In this document: positions 11,701 to 23,100 of the stretch, in pieces
How the letters are laid out: every line of letters begins with the position of its first letter
How positions within the stretch are numbered: the stretch's first letter is position 1
DNA from: Gaeumannomyces sp. JS-464
Lineage: Eukaryota; Ascomycota; Sordariomycetes; Magnaporthales; Magnaporthaceae
DNA length: 64,000 nucleotides
Direction: 5' to 3'
Assembly (NCBI GenBank): GCA_002197995.1
Contig: NGZR01000002.1
Span: forward strand, 4,712,001-4,776,000
Translations under genes and position numbers: made by a program
Notes under the pieces: generated by a model
What the model saw: the letters and a program-made list of their open reading frames with translations, nothing else
Database searches by the model: none
Told to the model about the DNA's origin: nothing

Positions 11701-12793
11701 GAGGGGGGATTGGTGGTGCCGTGGTGGAAGGAAGCCTGTCGGCTCTTGGGCGACAACTGCGATGAATTTCCGAGTGGGAGGGATAAAACGAAACATCTGT
11801 TCTTGTTTTTTTTTTTTTTATTTTTTACATACGCATATCACTCCGAGGCCTCGCGGCGCTACGGATACGGTCACGTTTTTCTTTTCGGTTCCCATTCATG
11901 TCACAAAGTCTCGGCATATAGTTCATCATTGTTCTTGGCATGTGCTCATGAGTCTTTCTGGAGAGGGGGAAGCGTTGGTTGTGGCCATGGGTGCAGAAAT
12001 CCCTTTGTTTGAGAATACCTGGGCCGCATTGCGGCATTTCTGTCGGTGACCGTGAACTTGGTTGGTTGCAGGCACGGTTTATATCTTGCAAGAACTGCCG
12101 CGTGGCCATTTATCCTCCGTAGGTAGTCGGCAGTGGTTCTCTGCGACAGCTCAGGCTCGTTGTATAAAGAAAAAGAGCATCCAAGTCTTCCCATATCTCT
12201 CATAGCCCACCGAACTGGTCTGGACATACCTTGTGGCAATACCGCCTAGATGTTGGTGGTCGACTGAGTCTCCTAGATGTGGTCGTTCAGCATACAGACG
12301 CCGAGGCAACCAGCTTGATCACCCGTCAGGGGCTCTGGACCAAGTCTCGAGACAGTTTACGTCCATCAGATGTGATCAATATCGTCTAACGGTGGTATAA
12401 TCTTGGTGTTTATCATATAATCGCGAGCGCCGTAGAAGCACGCTCATGGCAACCACAGTTCGGAGTAGCATGCTCACTGGACGGCACCTGGTTTTCAGGC
12501 GCTATATCATTGGTCATGGTAATAGTTCCATTCTGAAGAAATCGGCGCTCGGCCGAGTAGGGGGTATATGAGCAAAAATAAGATGAACAAAGGAGAGCTC
12601 TAAGTCAAGAAAACAGGATATGCCCGGCTATGCAAAACGATACAAACGAAAACCCAAAACGCCTCCGGTAATAACCAACGATGCTATATGCCATGATTAA
12701 ACACGCCAGCGATTAAAAGACCTGCTATTGCGACTGGACGAAGAGGGAGAAAGAAAGAAGAAAAGAAAAGAAGAAGAAAATGAGGCGCTACTG
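11701..12793. other. Intergenic region between convergent genes
   Basis: About 1.1 kb between the SHR3 stop and the stop of the minus-strand membrane-protein gene. It probably contains both 3' UTRs (T-run near 11807-11825; AT-richer DNA 12380-12790). I see no gene. Confidence 0.6.
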
Positions 12794-14221
12794 CTATGCC
12801 CGACGGTCCGGCGTGGAGAAGGCTGTAGGGGGCACAAAAGGAGCCCCGTAGCGAGGGTCTGGAAGGTCGGCCTGGCGCATCAGAGTGGTGAATGTGGTCT
12901 CGGCCGAGTATCTCCGGCCACCACCGCCCTTGCCACCATTACCGGCCGCCCTGCCCACCGGCGCCGGGCCGCCATCCACGTACACGTCGATGCTCTCGGT
13001 GCTGGGCTGGCGCTGCGGCGGCGTCGAGGGCGGCGATATGCCATCGTAGCCACCGGGGCGCATGCCGCCTGCTCCGCCACCGACTTTGCCTCCGTCACTG
13101 GTCCTCATGCCTCGGAGTGGAGGGATCTGGGGTGCGACGGCGGTGCGGCCGGTCAGGGTGCGGCTGGGCGGCGATGCGGGGTACTGGTGATAGTTCTGGC
13201 CCACCGTGGCGCCGGCCTGGGCGAAGGGGACGTGGTCGGACGCGCCGCCGTAGCTGTGCGACGAGATGGAGCCCTTGCGATTGAAGTCGGTGCGCATGGT
13301 GCCCGACGTCATCTCGGAGGGAATCGGGTGCGAGATTGCGTTCCCGTAGGCCATGACGGACGATGCACCGTCGCCTCGTGGCGAGGCGGCGGCGGCCTGT
13401 GCGCTCGCGTTCTTCTTCTTCCGGCGATAACAGAAGAAGATTCCCACGGCCAGGACTATGACGAACATGAGAGCGCCAACGACGCCGCCGATAATGGACG
13501 GGGTCGTCACCGATTCGGCGGGCGGCGGTGTAGCACCAGCCACGTTTTCGGCGCTCCCTGGGATGGTCGGACTGGGTGTCGAGGGGGCGGCACCGACGCC
13601 GCCCGTCGTGCCCGACGAGGGCGCAGTTGTAGTAGGTTTAGATGCTGACGGGGTTGTGCTAGCGATCGGCCTGGAGGTCGGCGAGGTGGTGCTAATGCCT
13701 CCCACCCTGCCTGACGTTGTCGGCACCGGCGTTGGGGACGACGACGATTTGGCCCGTCCTGGCGGCGTGTCCTTGTCGGGGTCAACGACGCATATCTTGT
13801 CGGAGCATGTATAGCCAAAGGGACAGCAACCGCTGTCACAAGTGGCCAACTCGACGTCGAAGACGGTGGTCTTGACGACGGACTCTGGGTGAGATGCGGG
13901 GTTCTGCAGCTTCAGATCGCACGAGATAGGCTTGATCTTAGCGCAGGTGTCGCCGAGAGGGCAGCACAGGACCGTGGTCTTGCCAGCGAGCATCATGCAC
14001 ACATCCGAGGCGCTGCAGCAGAAGCCGGCCGGAACCCCGGAGCCTGGGCATTGTGTGTGGCCCGAGATGCCGCATGTGTTTTGCCTCTCGAGGAGGAACA
14101 GCGATCGTGCGGGGATGTATGATGCTGCGGTCGAGGCCGCATAAACGGCGATGGCCAGGGCCACCCGCATGGCGAGCCTTGGACGACGGTGCTCTGGCAT
14201 GCCGCCCTGGGGGTTTTGCAT
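12794..14221 (-). CDS. Cysteine-rich type I membrane protein with Ser/Thr-rich stalk, function unknown
   Basis: Single exon, 475 aa from the start at 14221. I chose this start because it directly precedes a signal peptide (MRVALAIAVYAASTAAS, about residues 18-34); the open frame continues further upstream with UTR-like sequence. Residues 50-144 hold the extracellular module with many cysteines, including three CC doublets (FCCSASDVC, VLCCPLGDTC, SGCCPFGYTC). A Ser/Thr/Pro-rich, probably O-glycosylated stalk follows (150-240), then one transmembrane helix (about 243-264, SIIGGVVGALMFVIVLAVG) with a stop-transfer YRRKKK, and a Gly/Ser/Pro-rich cytoplasmic tail of about 210 residues. The layout recalls fungal cell-wall stress sensors or mid2-like proteins, but no WSC or named domain is visible. 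Alternative: surface adhesin or receptor of unknown ligand. Confidence 0.8.
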   Translation of the reverse strand: MQNPQGGMPEHRRPRLAMRVALAIAVYAASTAASYIPARSLFLLERQNTCGISGHTQCPGSGVPAGFCCSASDVCMMLAGKTTVLCCPLGDTCAKIKPISCDLKLQNPASHPESVVKTTVFDVELATCDSGCCPFGYTCSDKICVVDPDKDTPPGRAKSSSSPTPVPTTSGRVGGISTTSPTSRPIASTTPSASKPTTTAPSSGTTGGVGAAPSTPSPTIPGSAENVAGATPPPAESVTTPSIIGGVVGALMFVIVLAVGIFFCYRRKKKNASAQAAAASPRGDGASSVMAYGNAISHPIPSEMTSGTMRTDFNRKGSISSHSYGGASDHVPFAQAGATVGQNYHQYPASPPSRTLTGRTAVAPQIPPLRGMRTSDGGKVGGGAGGMRPGGYDGISPPSTPPQRQPSTESIDVYVDGGPAPVGRAAGNGGKGGGGRRYSAETTFTTLMRQADLPDPRYGAPFVPPTAFSTPDRRA

Positions 14222-17200
14222 ATGTCTCGTGGTCGAGGTTCGTCTGCTGAAGATTCCGATAGTAGAAAAGCGAGAGTTTAGACGTGAAGGAAGAAAAAGT
14301 ATGTAGAGCCGAGTGTGGTTTCTCTTGTACCACTGATGGGTGATGGCCTTGCTCCGATATTTTTTTGATGCTTCAATGTCGATCAAGGGAAAGAGGTAGA
14401 AGGGACGAAATCAGGCAAAGGGGGTGAGCGCGGTGAGTCTTTGCAAGGCAGCCACAGGTACAAATACGTCGACCTGATTCACAGAACAAACAACGTGGCG
14501 CTCGTCGTGAATGGAACAAAGACAGTGAAGAAGAAGATGGTGGCGAGGGGTCGATAATGAATAAGCGTCAAGTCAATGGCGGAGGCACAGTGAAGCGCAC
14601 ACGACGGCAGGCAAACACGCGTTCTGGACGGAGAAGTGGGAAGTAGGTCGGGTAGAACAAGGCCCCGACGAGGGAGGGCCTAAGTATGGCTGTCCGTATT
14701 GCCGGGCTGCGTCTCGGATGGAAAACGCAAGCTCCAGAATGGACTGGGGCTGATATCGCCCGGCTTCCGGCACTATCTTTGCTTCTCTCTCCTGACAAAA
14801 GAAGGCAGAGCACAAGAACAACCCATGTCGAACAGTTGGCGCCTGAGTCCCAGACGATGGGGCAGCAGAGTGGTGGCCGCCGCCGAGGAGGCCCGCGGTC
14901 CAACAGATCGATCCGTAGCTGCAGGTTCGGCGGCAATAGAAGCAGCAGCCCGACTAAGGCTCTGGATGTCAGTGCCGCAACAGTCGACTCGACGAGAAGG
15001 ACCGCCGCGGCTGTTGGCCCAGCCATGGCATGCCCTCCTAGAGGGCGCTGCTAGGCCCTGCCATGCCATGCCATACCATACCCAAAGGAAAACAAAGGAG
15101 AGCGAGATAAAGAGCCCGAAAGGACCAGACACGCCAAGATGGCCAGACGTCGGCGCAGGGCAGCCCCGTCTGCATCGTCGTTGCGGAGTCGCAAGAGCCC
15201 GACGACTGGTCGGGAGGCGACGGCCAGCAGCACCTCTGAGCCCGAGGCGGTGCAGTTTCGGCGGCTTGAGGTCCGTCCAAACGAGAGGTCCAGGCCGCAT
15301 CCCTGGCCGGCACGTCGTCGTAATCGACGAGGTTCTGGAATTGGGCGTGGTCGGCCGACTGCTTCAGAGTAGGCGCGCGTGTTTGCAACGAGGCGCCAGG
15401 ATTGGCGGCAAGCTGTTTTTAGCTCATCTAGGCAGCGGCTGCATCGAGCCCTGCCACTGGCCAGCGTTTCTCCCCAGGATCTGAAGTGCGTGTCCGCCCG
15501 TTGTGGGGCTCCAAAGGTTTGGGGGCAGCGAGGGGCACTGAGATTGATTGAATCGAATCGAAAGGCGGGTCGCGTGCACCCACTTAGGGGTCTCTTTCTT
15601 TGTTCCTGCCTTGTTCATCAATCGCTTCTTTCAATTCACACACACCGCCCCAGCCATACACTGGCTGATACGAGCACAAGCGGAAACACCTCGTCGGCTC
15701 TCCATTTCTGACTCACATGACTGCACGCCTGCCATGTTTCTCTTGCGTTTTTCGTTTTCCTTCTCCATCGTGCGGGCCCTCTGAAACGGCCATGTCAGGC
15801 ACACGCCCAACACATAGCACATGCGGTTGAGTTGGCAAAACTTCATCAATGATGGGGCACGGGCTGCTGTCGTTACCATCATAGTGCTGCTGCTAGCTGG
15901 CCGCCCTGCTGCCCGCCTGCCCTGCCTGCCCTGCCACCGACGACACGCAATTTTCGCCCTCGCAAATCATGCTTGGCCATCACGAGGCCTCCGTCCTCTC
16001 GCTCCCGTCGTCCCTCTCGGCTGCGCGCGCGCACGCACCTATGCACTCGACTGGGTTCGCAGATGGTGAGGTGGTGATTAATGCCCGCACGTCGCAACCT
16101 CCACACAGCACGCTTTTTTTTTTTCTTTTTTCCGCCTCACAACCAGCGCAGCTTTCTCCGCCCAGACCCCACGCCTTCACCCGCCTGACCTGCAGTCCTA
16201 GCCAAGGTATTGGCTGCCTTCTTCGCTGCTCGTCTTGTCCGTCCGTGGCCAGACCTCGAAAATAACCGGGTCACGACCCCTGGGCCCTGGCCGCCAGCAA
16301 ATTTGTTTCTTTTGTTACCCTCACGCCTTCAGCTCACCAAGGTCCGCGAAAATGCCTCGCGACGACCCTGTCCGCCCCCGTGATGACTCTTCGTGATCTA
16401 CGGATGGCAGGTTTTTTTTCTTCTTCTTGACGTGGACTCTCGTCTGTGCCCAACAACGAAACACCGTTTAAGTGCATACCGTCAATCTGAGCAAGCCCAT
16501 CTCTCCCTGTCCCCCCCGCCCACCTGCGGAGAGGGAGTGCGCGTATCAAGCAAACGACCCCGGCATGGGGATCCAGCGTTTGCCACTTTCACGATGCAGT
16601 TCCCGCCCCCTCGGAGCACGTTCGAGTCTCGAACCCAGAACCCAGATGGGGACCTGCGCGTTGTGCTCGCACGGCAAGATCCTCACCTGCGCTTGCATGT
16701 CCATGTCCCTGTCCTGCCCTGCCCTGGTTCTGTTGCAGTTTGGGAGCTGTCCGTACATACCCGAACGTGCGTGCGTGCCCCACAGAACCCGAGCGAGCAG
16801 GTGTGTGTATACGAGCAACGATAGACCCCTAGGGCATCATACAACGCACAGCGAGCTGGAGGCGGTCAAGGACAATCTTGACTGCCAGTCACACTGTCGG
16901 GAACCAGAGTGAACCCCCTCCCCCTGCCAACACAGTCGGTCAAAAATATGCGTCATCGTGCTGCTGCCACTCTGTCCTTATGCCAGGGGGTCGGCGGGTA
17001 GGTCGTCGAAGGCAGTGGATCCTATGGTCTCGCGTCGGGCCAGCTTTGGTAGCCCTATTGTGGTAGAATAAATCAGTAGTCGAAAGTAAAGTGAGGAAAG
17101 GAAGGGGAAAGTACAGCAAGGGATGGAGAAAGATGGGGAGCAAGAGAGGTGAACAAAGAGCAGTTGCCGCGCGCTTCGTGACTGCGACCCGGCAACGGAT

Positions 17201-18047
17201 TGCCCCGGCCGGCGAGGCGCCGGGAATGAAATTACACGGCGGCTGCCGGGCTATGTAACCTCACCAGACGGCGATGGTAGGTCCTCAAGGCTCAGGGACA
17301 TGTCGCAGTTTGCGCTTGCTGCATTATTTCTGGTGTCCGCGGCAAAAATTCACTTGGAGAATGGCAAAGTAGCGAAGCTTGGTTTGTTTTGTTTTGAAGT
17401 CTTGAATTTGAATTCTTGTTTGGAATTCTGGGTATAATTGCGAGAAAGATTAAAAAGCGCTCCCTGTATCTCCGCTGCCGCAGTTGTCTTCCTGCGTTGC
17501 TGGCGGATCGCGCTTTGGTTGTCCTGTTTCCCTGTCCATCCAGACCAAAAGAAACGAGCCAGCACAGAAGATGTCCCTTTATTCCCAATGCCCGCCGACT
17601 CCCATGATAAACTCCAGGCCCATGCACGCTTTGGTATAACCCGGGGTGAACGACCAGAAAGAGAAGGAAAGAAGGAAACAGAGAAGTGGAGGAGTAAGGA
17701 AAAGAAGAAGAAAAAAGAGAAAAGGAAAAGGTCGTTTATCATCAAGTCCGAAGCCATATCCGCCGATGGCTCCCACCGTCTCGCCGTCGTCGATCCACGA
17801 CCTTCCCGCGTTCGACCCTGGAGGTGTCCGAAGTCTCCAGGGTCATCGTCCCGAGTCCCGAGTCCAAGTGTCGTCCCCAATTCTTACGCCTTGCGGCATC
17901 CTCTACCTTTCTCATGGCAAAATCTTCGCTGAAGAGAAAAAAAAGGCAGGTTGAAGGGTATTTGTTTATGGTGTGTTTGGTTTTGTTGAAGAAAAGAAGA
18001 GGCGATTTCCTGTATCACCAGGGGAAGAAAGAAGGAGGTTGCCTCGT
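14222..18047. other. Long intergenic region, no supportable gene
   Basis: About 3.8 kb between the start of the cysteine-rich membrane protein and the stop of pro1 (both minus strand). It must carry the membrane-protein promoter and pro1's 3' UTR. Open frames (for example 14699-15484, 17438-17932) overlap in several frames, are of low complexity and lack motifs. A purine-rich block at 17655-17735 and T-runs near 16115 and 16410 are the only compositional features noted. Confidence 0.55.
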
Positions 18048-20169
18048 CTAGATGAGAAGGTAATCCCAACCCTTCATCTGCATCACGTCGCGCCAGTGAA
18101 TGTACGCAGCGCCGGCCGGGCCGCAGGCAGAATCCGAGGTGACGCTGGTGGGGGTGCAAGACTGCGACTGAGCAAACTTGTCGCTCTCGAGCCAGGTCTC
18201 GTGGAGAAGCGAGACAACGCGGCCGAAAGAGCCCAGGACGGCGCGGTCGCCGAGCTGCGCAATGCGATCCTCGAAGAACATGCGGAACGACGAGCCAGGC
18301 TGGCTGACACCGCCGCCGACGAGGTAGACCCAGACGAGCGACCGATCGAAGCCGTGAGGGCCCGAGGGGATGTGCTGCAGGACGGTTGTGAGCTTGTCGA
18401 CAAGGCCGACGCAGCTGCTCTGGGCCGGGTTGAATCCGGGCACGAGGCTGCAGAGGTAGATGCGCGCCGCCAGGCGGAAGGCCGCCGTCATGTTCTTGCT
18501 GAGCTGCTTGGGGCTGAGCGTGCCGTTGGCATTGAAGGGGATCTTGGGCGGCTGCTCGCCGACCTCAGTGAGGCCGATCTGGTCGCCCAGGACGTGCACG
18601 TGCTGGCAGAGGGTGATGTCATCCATGCCGTCGTTCTTGAGGGCCTCAAGGCAGGCAATCTCCGAGATCAGGTACATGACCCTATCCTCGCAGCCCATCA
18701 GCTCGCGCAGGCCGAGCGACGAGTTGGTAGGCGACAGATGCTTCTCGCGGTAGGTGTGCGCAAACGTCGGCGCCCGACCCTGCATGGTCGCGCCCAGGAT
18801 GTCAATCCAGGACGTGAGAGTCATGTTGAAGGGGGTCGCCGCCGACTGCTCGGTGGGGTCCGAGACGATGCGAGGCAGGTCCAGCTTCTGCACCAGCGAC
18901 ACGGCGGCCTGGAAGTGTTGGTGCCAGGCCACATCAGGCAGGGCGTCATCGAAGCGGCCGACGCAGCACTGGAAGAAGATCAGGCCCAGGGCGGCCTCGA
19001 GAATCTGCTGGTGGTTCTCATCGCGGGCCAGGGCGTCGCAGAGTGCCGAGATGGTGGCGTAGCGATGGCGCATGATGTCGGCGTCCACCTCGTCGTACTG
19101 AGGAGCGTCAGAGGTCTTGAGGTGCTGGGCGGCGATGCTCAGGCAGCAGTGCAAGTAGCCCTTGTTGCTCTGGAGCGCCGGCAGGATCAGGTCAGAGGTG
19201 ACCGAGCCGTGCTGGTTGGATTCGAGGATGGGGAAGATCGTCGGCAACACATGCTGGATGAAGTGATCAAGCAGGCGCTGGTCACCATCGTCGAGCTCGA
19301 TTGCCACCTGCCTCGAAGACATCGGAGGGCCATGGGCGAAATCGAAGAAGTTGAGGTTCAGGGTCTCCTCAGTGAAGGACTCGCGCCGTTCCGAGCACAC
19401 CTGCTCAGTCCACTCGCCTTCCAGAGGGAAGGACGGCAGGGTAGAGCCCGGGGGCGGCGGAGTGTGAAAAGTGCTGAAGGTGGACGTGGTCGACTCCCGG
19501 AGCGTGGGCACGTCGTTGACAAACATCTGCCTCTCCGTCTTGACGTCGATCTCGTAGGGCGAGAAGGCGCCGCTGAACATGAAGTCCGGGTGCATCTGAG
19601 GAGTGAAAGAGCCATACTCGGAGGTTGTGGGCGGGCTGTTGAAGTTGAAGGGGAAGTGCGAGTCGATTGAAGCCGACCTTGTCCGGTCGAGAGGGTCAGA
19701 GAAGGTTGCTGATGTGGGAAGCGAGTGCGAGAGGCCAGGGGGCGAGCTCATTGAGTTCTGGACGTTGTGGGAGCCCTTCTCGGAGAGCTTCTTCTTCTTG
19801 ATGATCATCTTGATGTCATCCTTGTGCCGCCTCCTGGCATCGTTGTTGCTCCACCACATTGGGCGCTTGTACTCGCAGCTGAGCCCCAGGTGCTTGCATG
19901 CTGTGCACATAGGTTGGCCCTCATCGCACTTCTTCCTCCGGAGCCTGCATGTGTAGCAGCCTTTTCGAAGTATAACATGTTAGCTTTTTCTTTTCCTTGC
20001 TGGACCGGGCGCATCTTTGCACGCCGCCGCTGGGAGACGACAAAGGAAGGAATAAGGGGTAGGCCATACCCGTTCTTGACCGGCGGTGCATCTGGCTCTT
20101 CTGCTTAGATGTGGCATTGGCGGCAGCGGCCTTGGCCGACTTTGTCTTTGTTGCTTGTCCAGCGGCCAT
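18048..20169 (-). CDS. pro1: PRO1/ADV-1-like Zn2Cys6 transcription factor (sexual development regulator)
   Basis: Nuclear regulator of the family needed for fruiting-body maturation in Sordaria and Neurospora. Exon 1 is 20169-20070 (MAAGQATKTKSAKAAA... ending RSRTG); intron 20069-19961 (109 nt, GTATGG...AAAAG); exon 2 is 19960-18048. The splice rebuilds a textbook binuclear cluster with Cys 35, 38, 45, 52, 55 and 62 (C-x2-C-x6-C-x6-C-x2-C-x6-C), followed by CEYKRPMWWSNNDARRRHKD, typical of this family. Residues after about 250 form the helical fungal-TF middle region; ends WDYLLI-stop. Predicted length 670 aa, close to known PRO1 proteins, and no frameshift is needed. The frame stays open upstream to an ATG at 20475, so an N-terminal extension is possible but its composition is UTR-like. 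Do not confuse it with the proline-biosynthesis PRO1 at 57-59 kb. Confidence 0.9.
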
Positions 20170-23100
20170 TGTGTTGGCTTGTGGTGACTTGGTGAGGTTG
20201 TCTTGAATCTGGGGGGTAGTGTTGACATTTGTATCTGTCCCTCCGACGATAGGTACCTGCTTTGACAGACACGGGGCACACAACCTGGGGTGGGAGGGAG
20301 TGTCTGTGGGAAGGGTGGTTGGGGGGGTGTGGGTTGAGAAAGAGGAGAAGGGTGTGGGTGGGTGACCCTTGGGCCGAGCAAAAGCGGGAGGAGGGTAGGC
20401 AGAGCCGGGGTCCCAGTCGAGTCCAGGTCCACCCAGGTCCAGATGCCCCTTGCACCAAGCGAATATCAAATTCACCCTGGCACACCCGCGAAAGTGGTAT
20501 TGAACAAAGCGTTATCGAAACACTTGGCGTTATTAAGTTATCGGATAAGTGAATATGTCGTCGAGACTGTAAGTTTGCGCAGCAAGTCCAGCTTGCCTTG
20601 GGTCGGGATGGTTTGTTTCTTTCGGGAAATCGTCGAACTGAGGGGTTTGGCGTGTCTCAGGGCTAGGGCTGATGACAGAGTCGACGATCAACGAAGAGAT
20701 TATTGATTAAGAGAGAGGATGGGTCGAACGGACGACACTTGGGACTTCTTTCCTACACCGGGGCCTTGGTCTGATCTGGAGGGAGGAAACAAAGCGTCGA
20801 GATGTGTCGGACGGGCCAGAGCCTTATACCACGGCACCATCACCAGCTTTCCACCCAGCTCTGGCACTTGGTTTGTGCTGTGTTCTATTTTTGAACACTC
20901 GCACCAAAGCCTGGGCGGTTTCTTTTTTGGGCCCCCCTCCTCGGTGCGTGACCCATGCTGATCTGCCCTACGTGGAAGCACGGTAGGACTGAGCTATCCG
21001 GATTGGGACCGGTCTGGCTGTGGCTGCAGAGGCAGAGGCAGGCTGGCAGCAGGAGAGGAAGGGAGAGCAGGAGGAACGGCACGGGGAGGGGGGCACGGGA
21101 GAGTGGTGGGCGAGGACAGCCGCTCATTGGCGCGCTCTGCCTGGTTGGCCGGCCGGCCTCGCTCTCAGAAGTGTGGGAACAAACGCCCAACCCCACCCTC
21201 AAGAATAGAACGATATCCCCTTCTGGGCTAGTGCGTGTGCTCTCTTGTCCGGTTGATGTGTGCGGAAAAAGGATGGTTGCAAGGGGTGGGGGCTGTCGAG
21301 CGACCAAAATGGGCAGCTCTGTGGAAGAGGTCTGGCTACAGTGCAGGACCGGCTGGGCCGCTGATTGGCCGCGGGCTGGCGCAGGCTGCAGGCCGAGCTG
21401 CACACTTGCACGCTAACAGGCCGCCAACAGTCGACGAAGATGCATACGACCGTAGCTCTGTGCACACACGGGTCCTCGGGGACAGTCGAGGCAGGGCGAT
21501 CCTTGCCAGTTGACCTTGGCCGACAGGATAGGGACCCTATGCTGATCCCATGGAGTCGTCGCCCGGAGGTGTGCGGTTCATTTCCAGCACCCACTCAGCC
21601 GACAGATAGGCACATTCCCTCAGTGAAAGCCTGCAGTCCTGTGCGTGTCCTGTGAACCGACAGGGAACAGGGAAAGATACAGGAAAAGAAATAGGAAGGA
21701 AATAGGAAAACATACAAGGGAGGAACTGAGAAAGAAGTACAGGAAGGGAAATGGGAAAGGACCATAGGTCGTGATTGTCTCTCGGTGTCCGTCTGCGCTT
21801 GCAGACCTCCATCGCTGTCTATTCTTGCCCGTCATCGGTCTGCAGTGTCCCGGCTAGTTGCGCCACCACCCACAAGCTGCACCCGAGGGATAGAGAGGAG
21901 AAAGAGGGCCGGTCGGGCGGTGGCCCATCCCTTTATTTTGTTTGAACAGCGACCAGATTCAGGCCAAGTAAGCCCCTGACCGAAACTATAGATGCTGGGC
22001 TACTCGCAAACTCGGGAACGAGAAGGCATAACAATTCCCGAGCAGACGCCTCGATGGGTGCAGGCTCCGACACTGGCCTACCTCAGCAGCTCGACTGTGA
22101 ACTGTGGCTTGCAGGTGGGATTCTGGGCCAAGGGCCGCTGACTACTCCGGGAGGGAGGGAGGGGGGAGGTGGTGCGTCCACAGCGGTGACTGGTAGGACG
22201 GTGGGAAAAATGATGCTCCCGCCTTTTCGCGTGCCTGCAGGTTTGCCGGCCACGAGGTACACGAGTTATGGGTGGTACGAGGGCGCCACAGGCAATGACG
22301 GCGGCGGTTGCTTGCGTGCCCGTCACGATGTTGAGGTAGTGCAGTAACACTTGACTGAGAAAAAAAGGCCGGGCCGAGGAGGTGGATTGGTGGGCAGTGG
22401 GCAGGTTGTTTCCTGCTTGCTGTGTGGTCTTGATCGGATCGTGCCTCGAATAATTTTTTTTGTCTCCTTTTCCCTCTCGTCTCCTGCCATTCTCGTTGAC
22501 CCACACACCCACAGCGCCGTCTGTTAACCGGAGCCTTTGATTGGTTGCGGCAGTGTGATGAAAATCTGCGAAGTTGGGGTTCAAACAACGGTTGCCAATA
22601 GATCCACTAGCGCATGTGATGAGCTTCTCAACCAACAAGGGACCCTGGGACAGCGAGGTGGTGGTTTTCGTGGTAGTGTGGAAGAGCGGGGACAAGCCCA
22701 TTCTCTCCGTCCGCCCGCCGTTGATCAGCACGCCCGCGGAAGAAGAATGCGCGCATTTGCTGCAAATTGCCCCCATTTGCACCGAGAGCATCGCTGACGG
22801 GTGAGTGGTCGGCCATGTTGGTGGTTCAATCATTGAGATGGACGATATCCTTTGTGAAGTTGGTGAAGTCGGTGCAGAGGATCCTGCTCCAACGAGTTTA
22901 GGTTTGATGCCAATATTAAATGTCGATGCACCCAATAGCCCTCATTGTTGCGACATGGCACGGAGCTGACGGCATCCCATGCTTGGAGCCCGAGTCTATC
23001 CTCGTCTCATTGTGTGATCAAATCTGTGCCGCTCCCCCTCCCTTGCCCTTGCCTGCAGCAGCGGATGTCATCATCGAATCCAGCCCCATGCAGCCGTGCC

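Noticed and set aside
17973..19670. 565-codon open frame on the plus strand
   Set aside because: Exact antisense shadow of pro1 exon 2, whose product has clear family features.
22078..22935. 285-codon minus-strand frame
   Set aside because: No recognisable domain, biased composition, and overlapped by other frames; no splice-consistent extension found.
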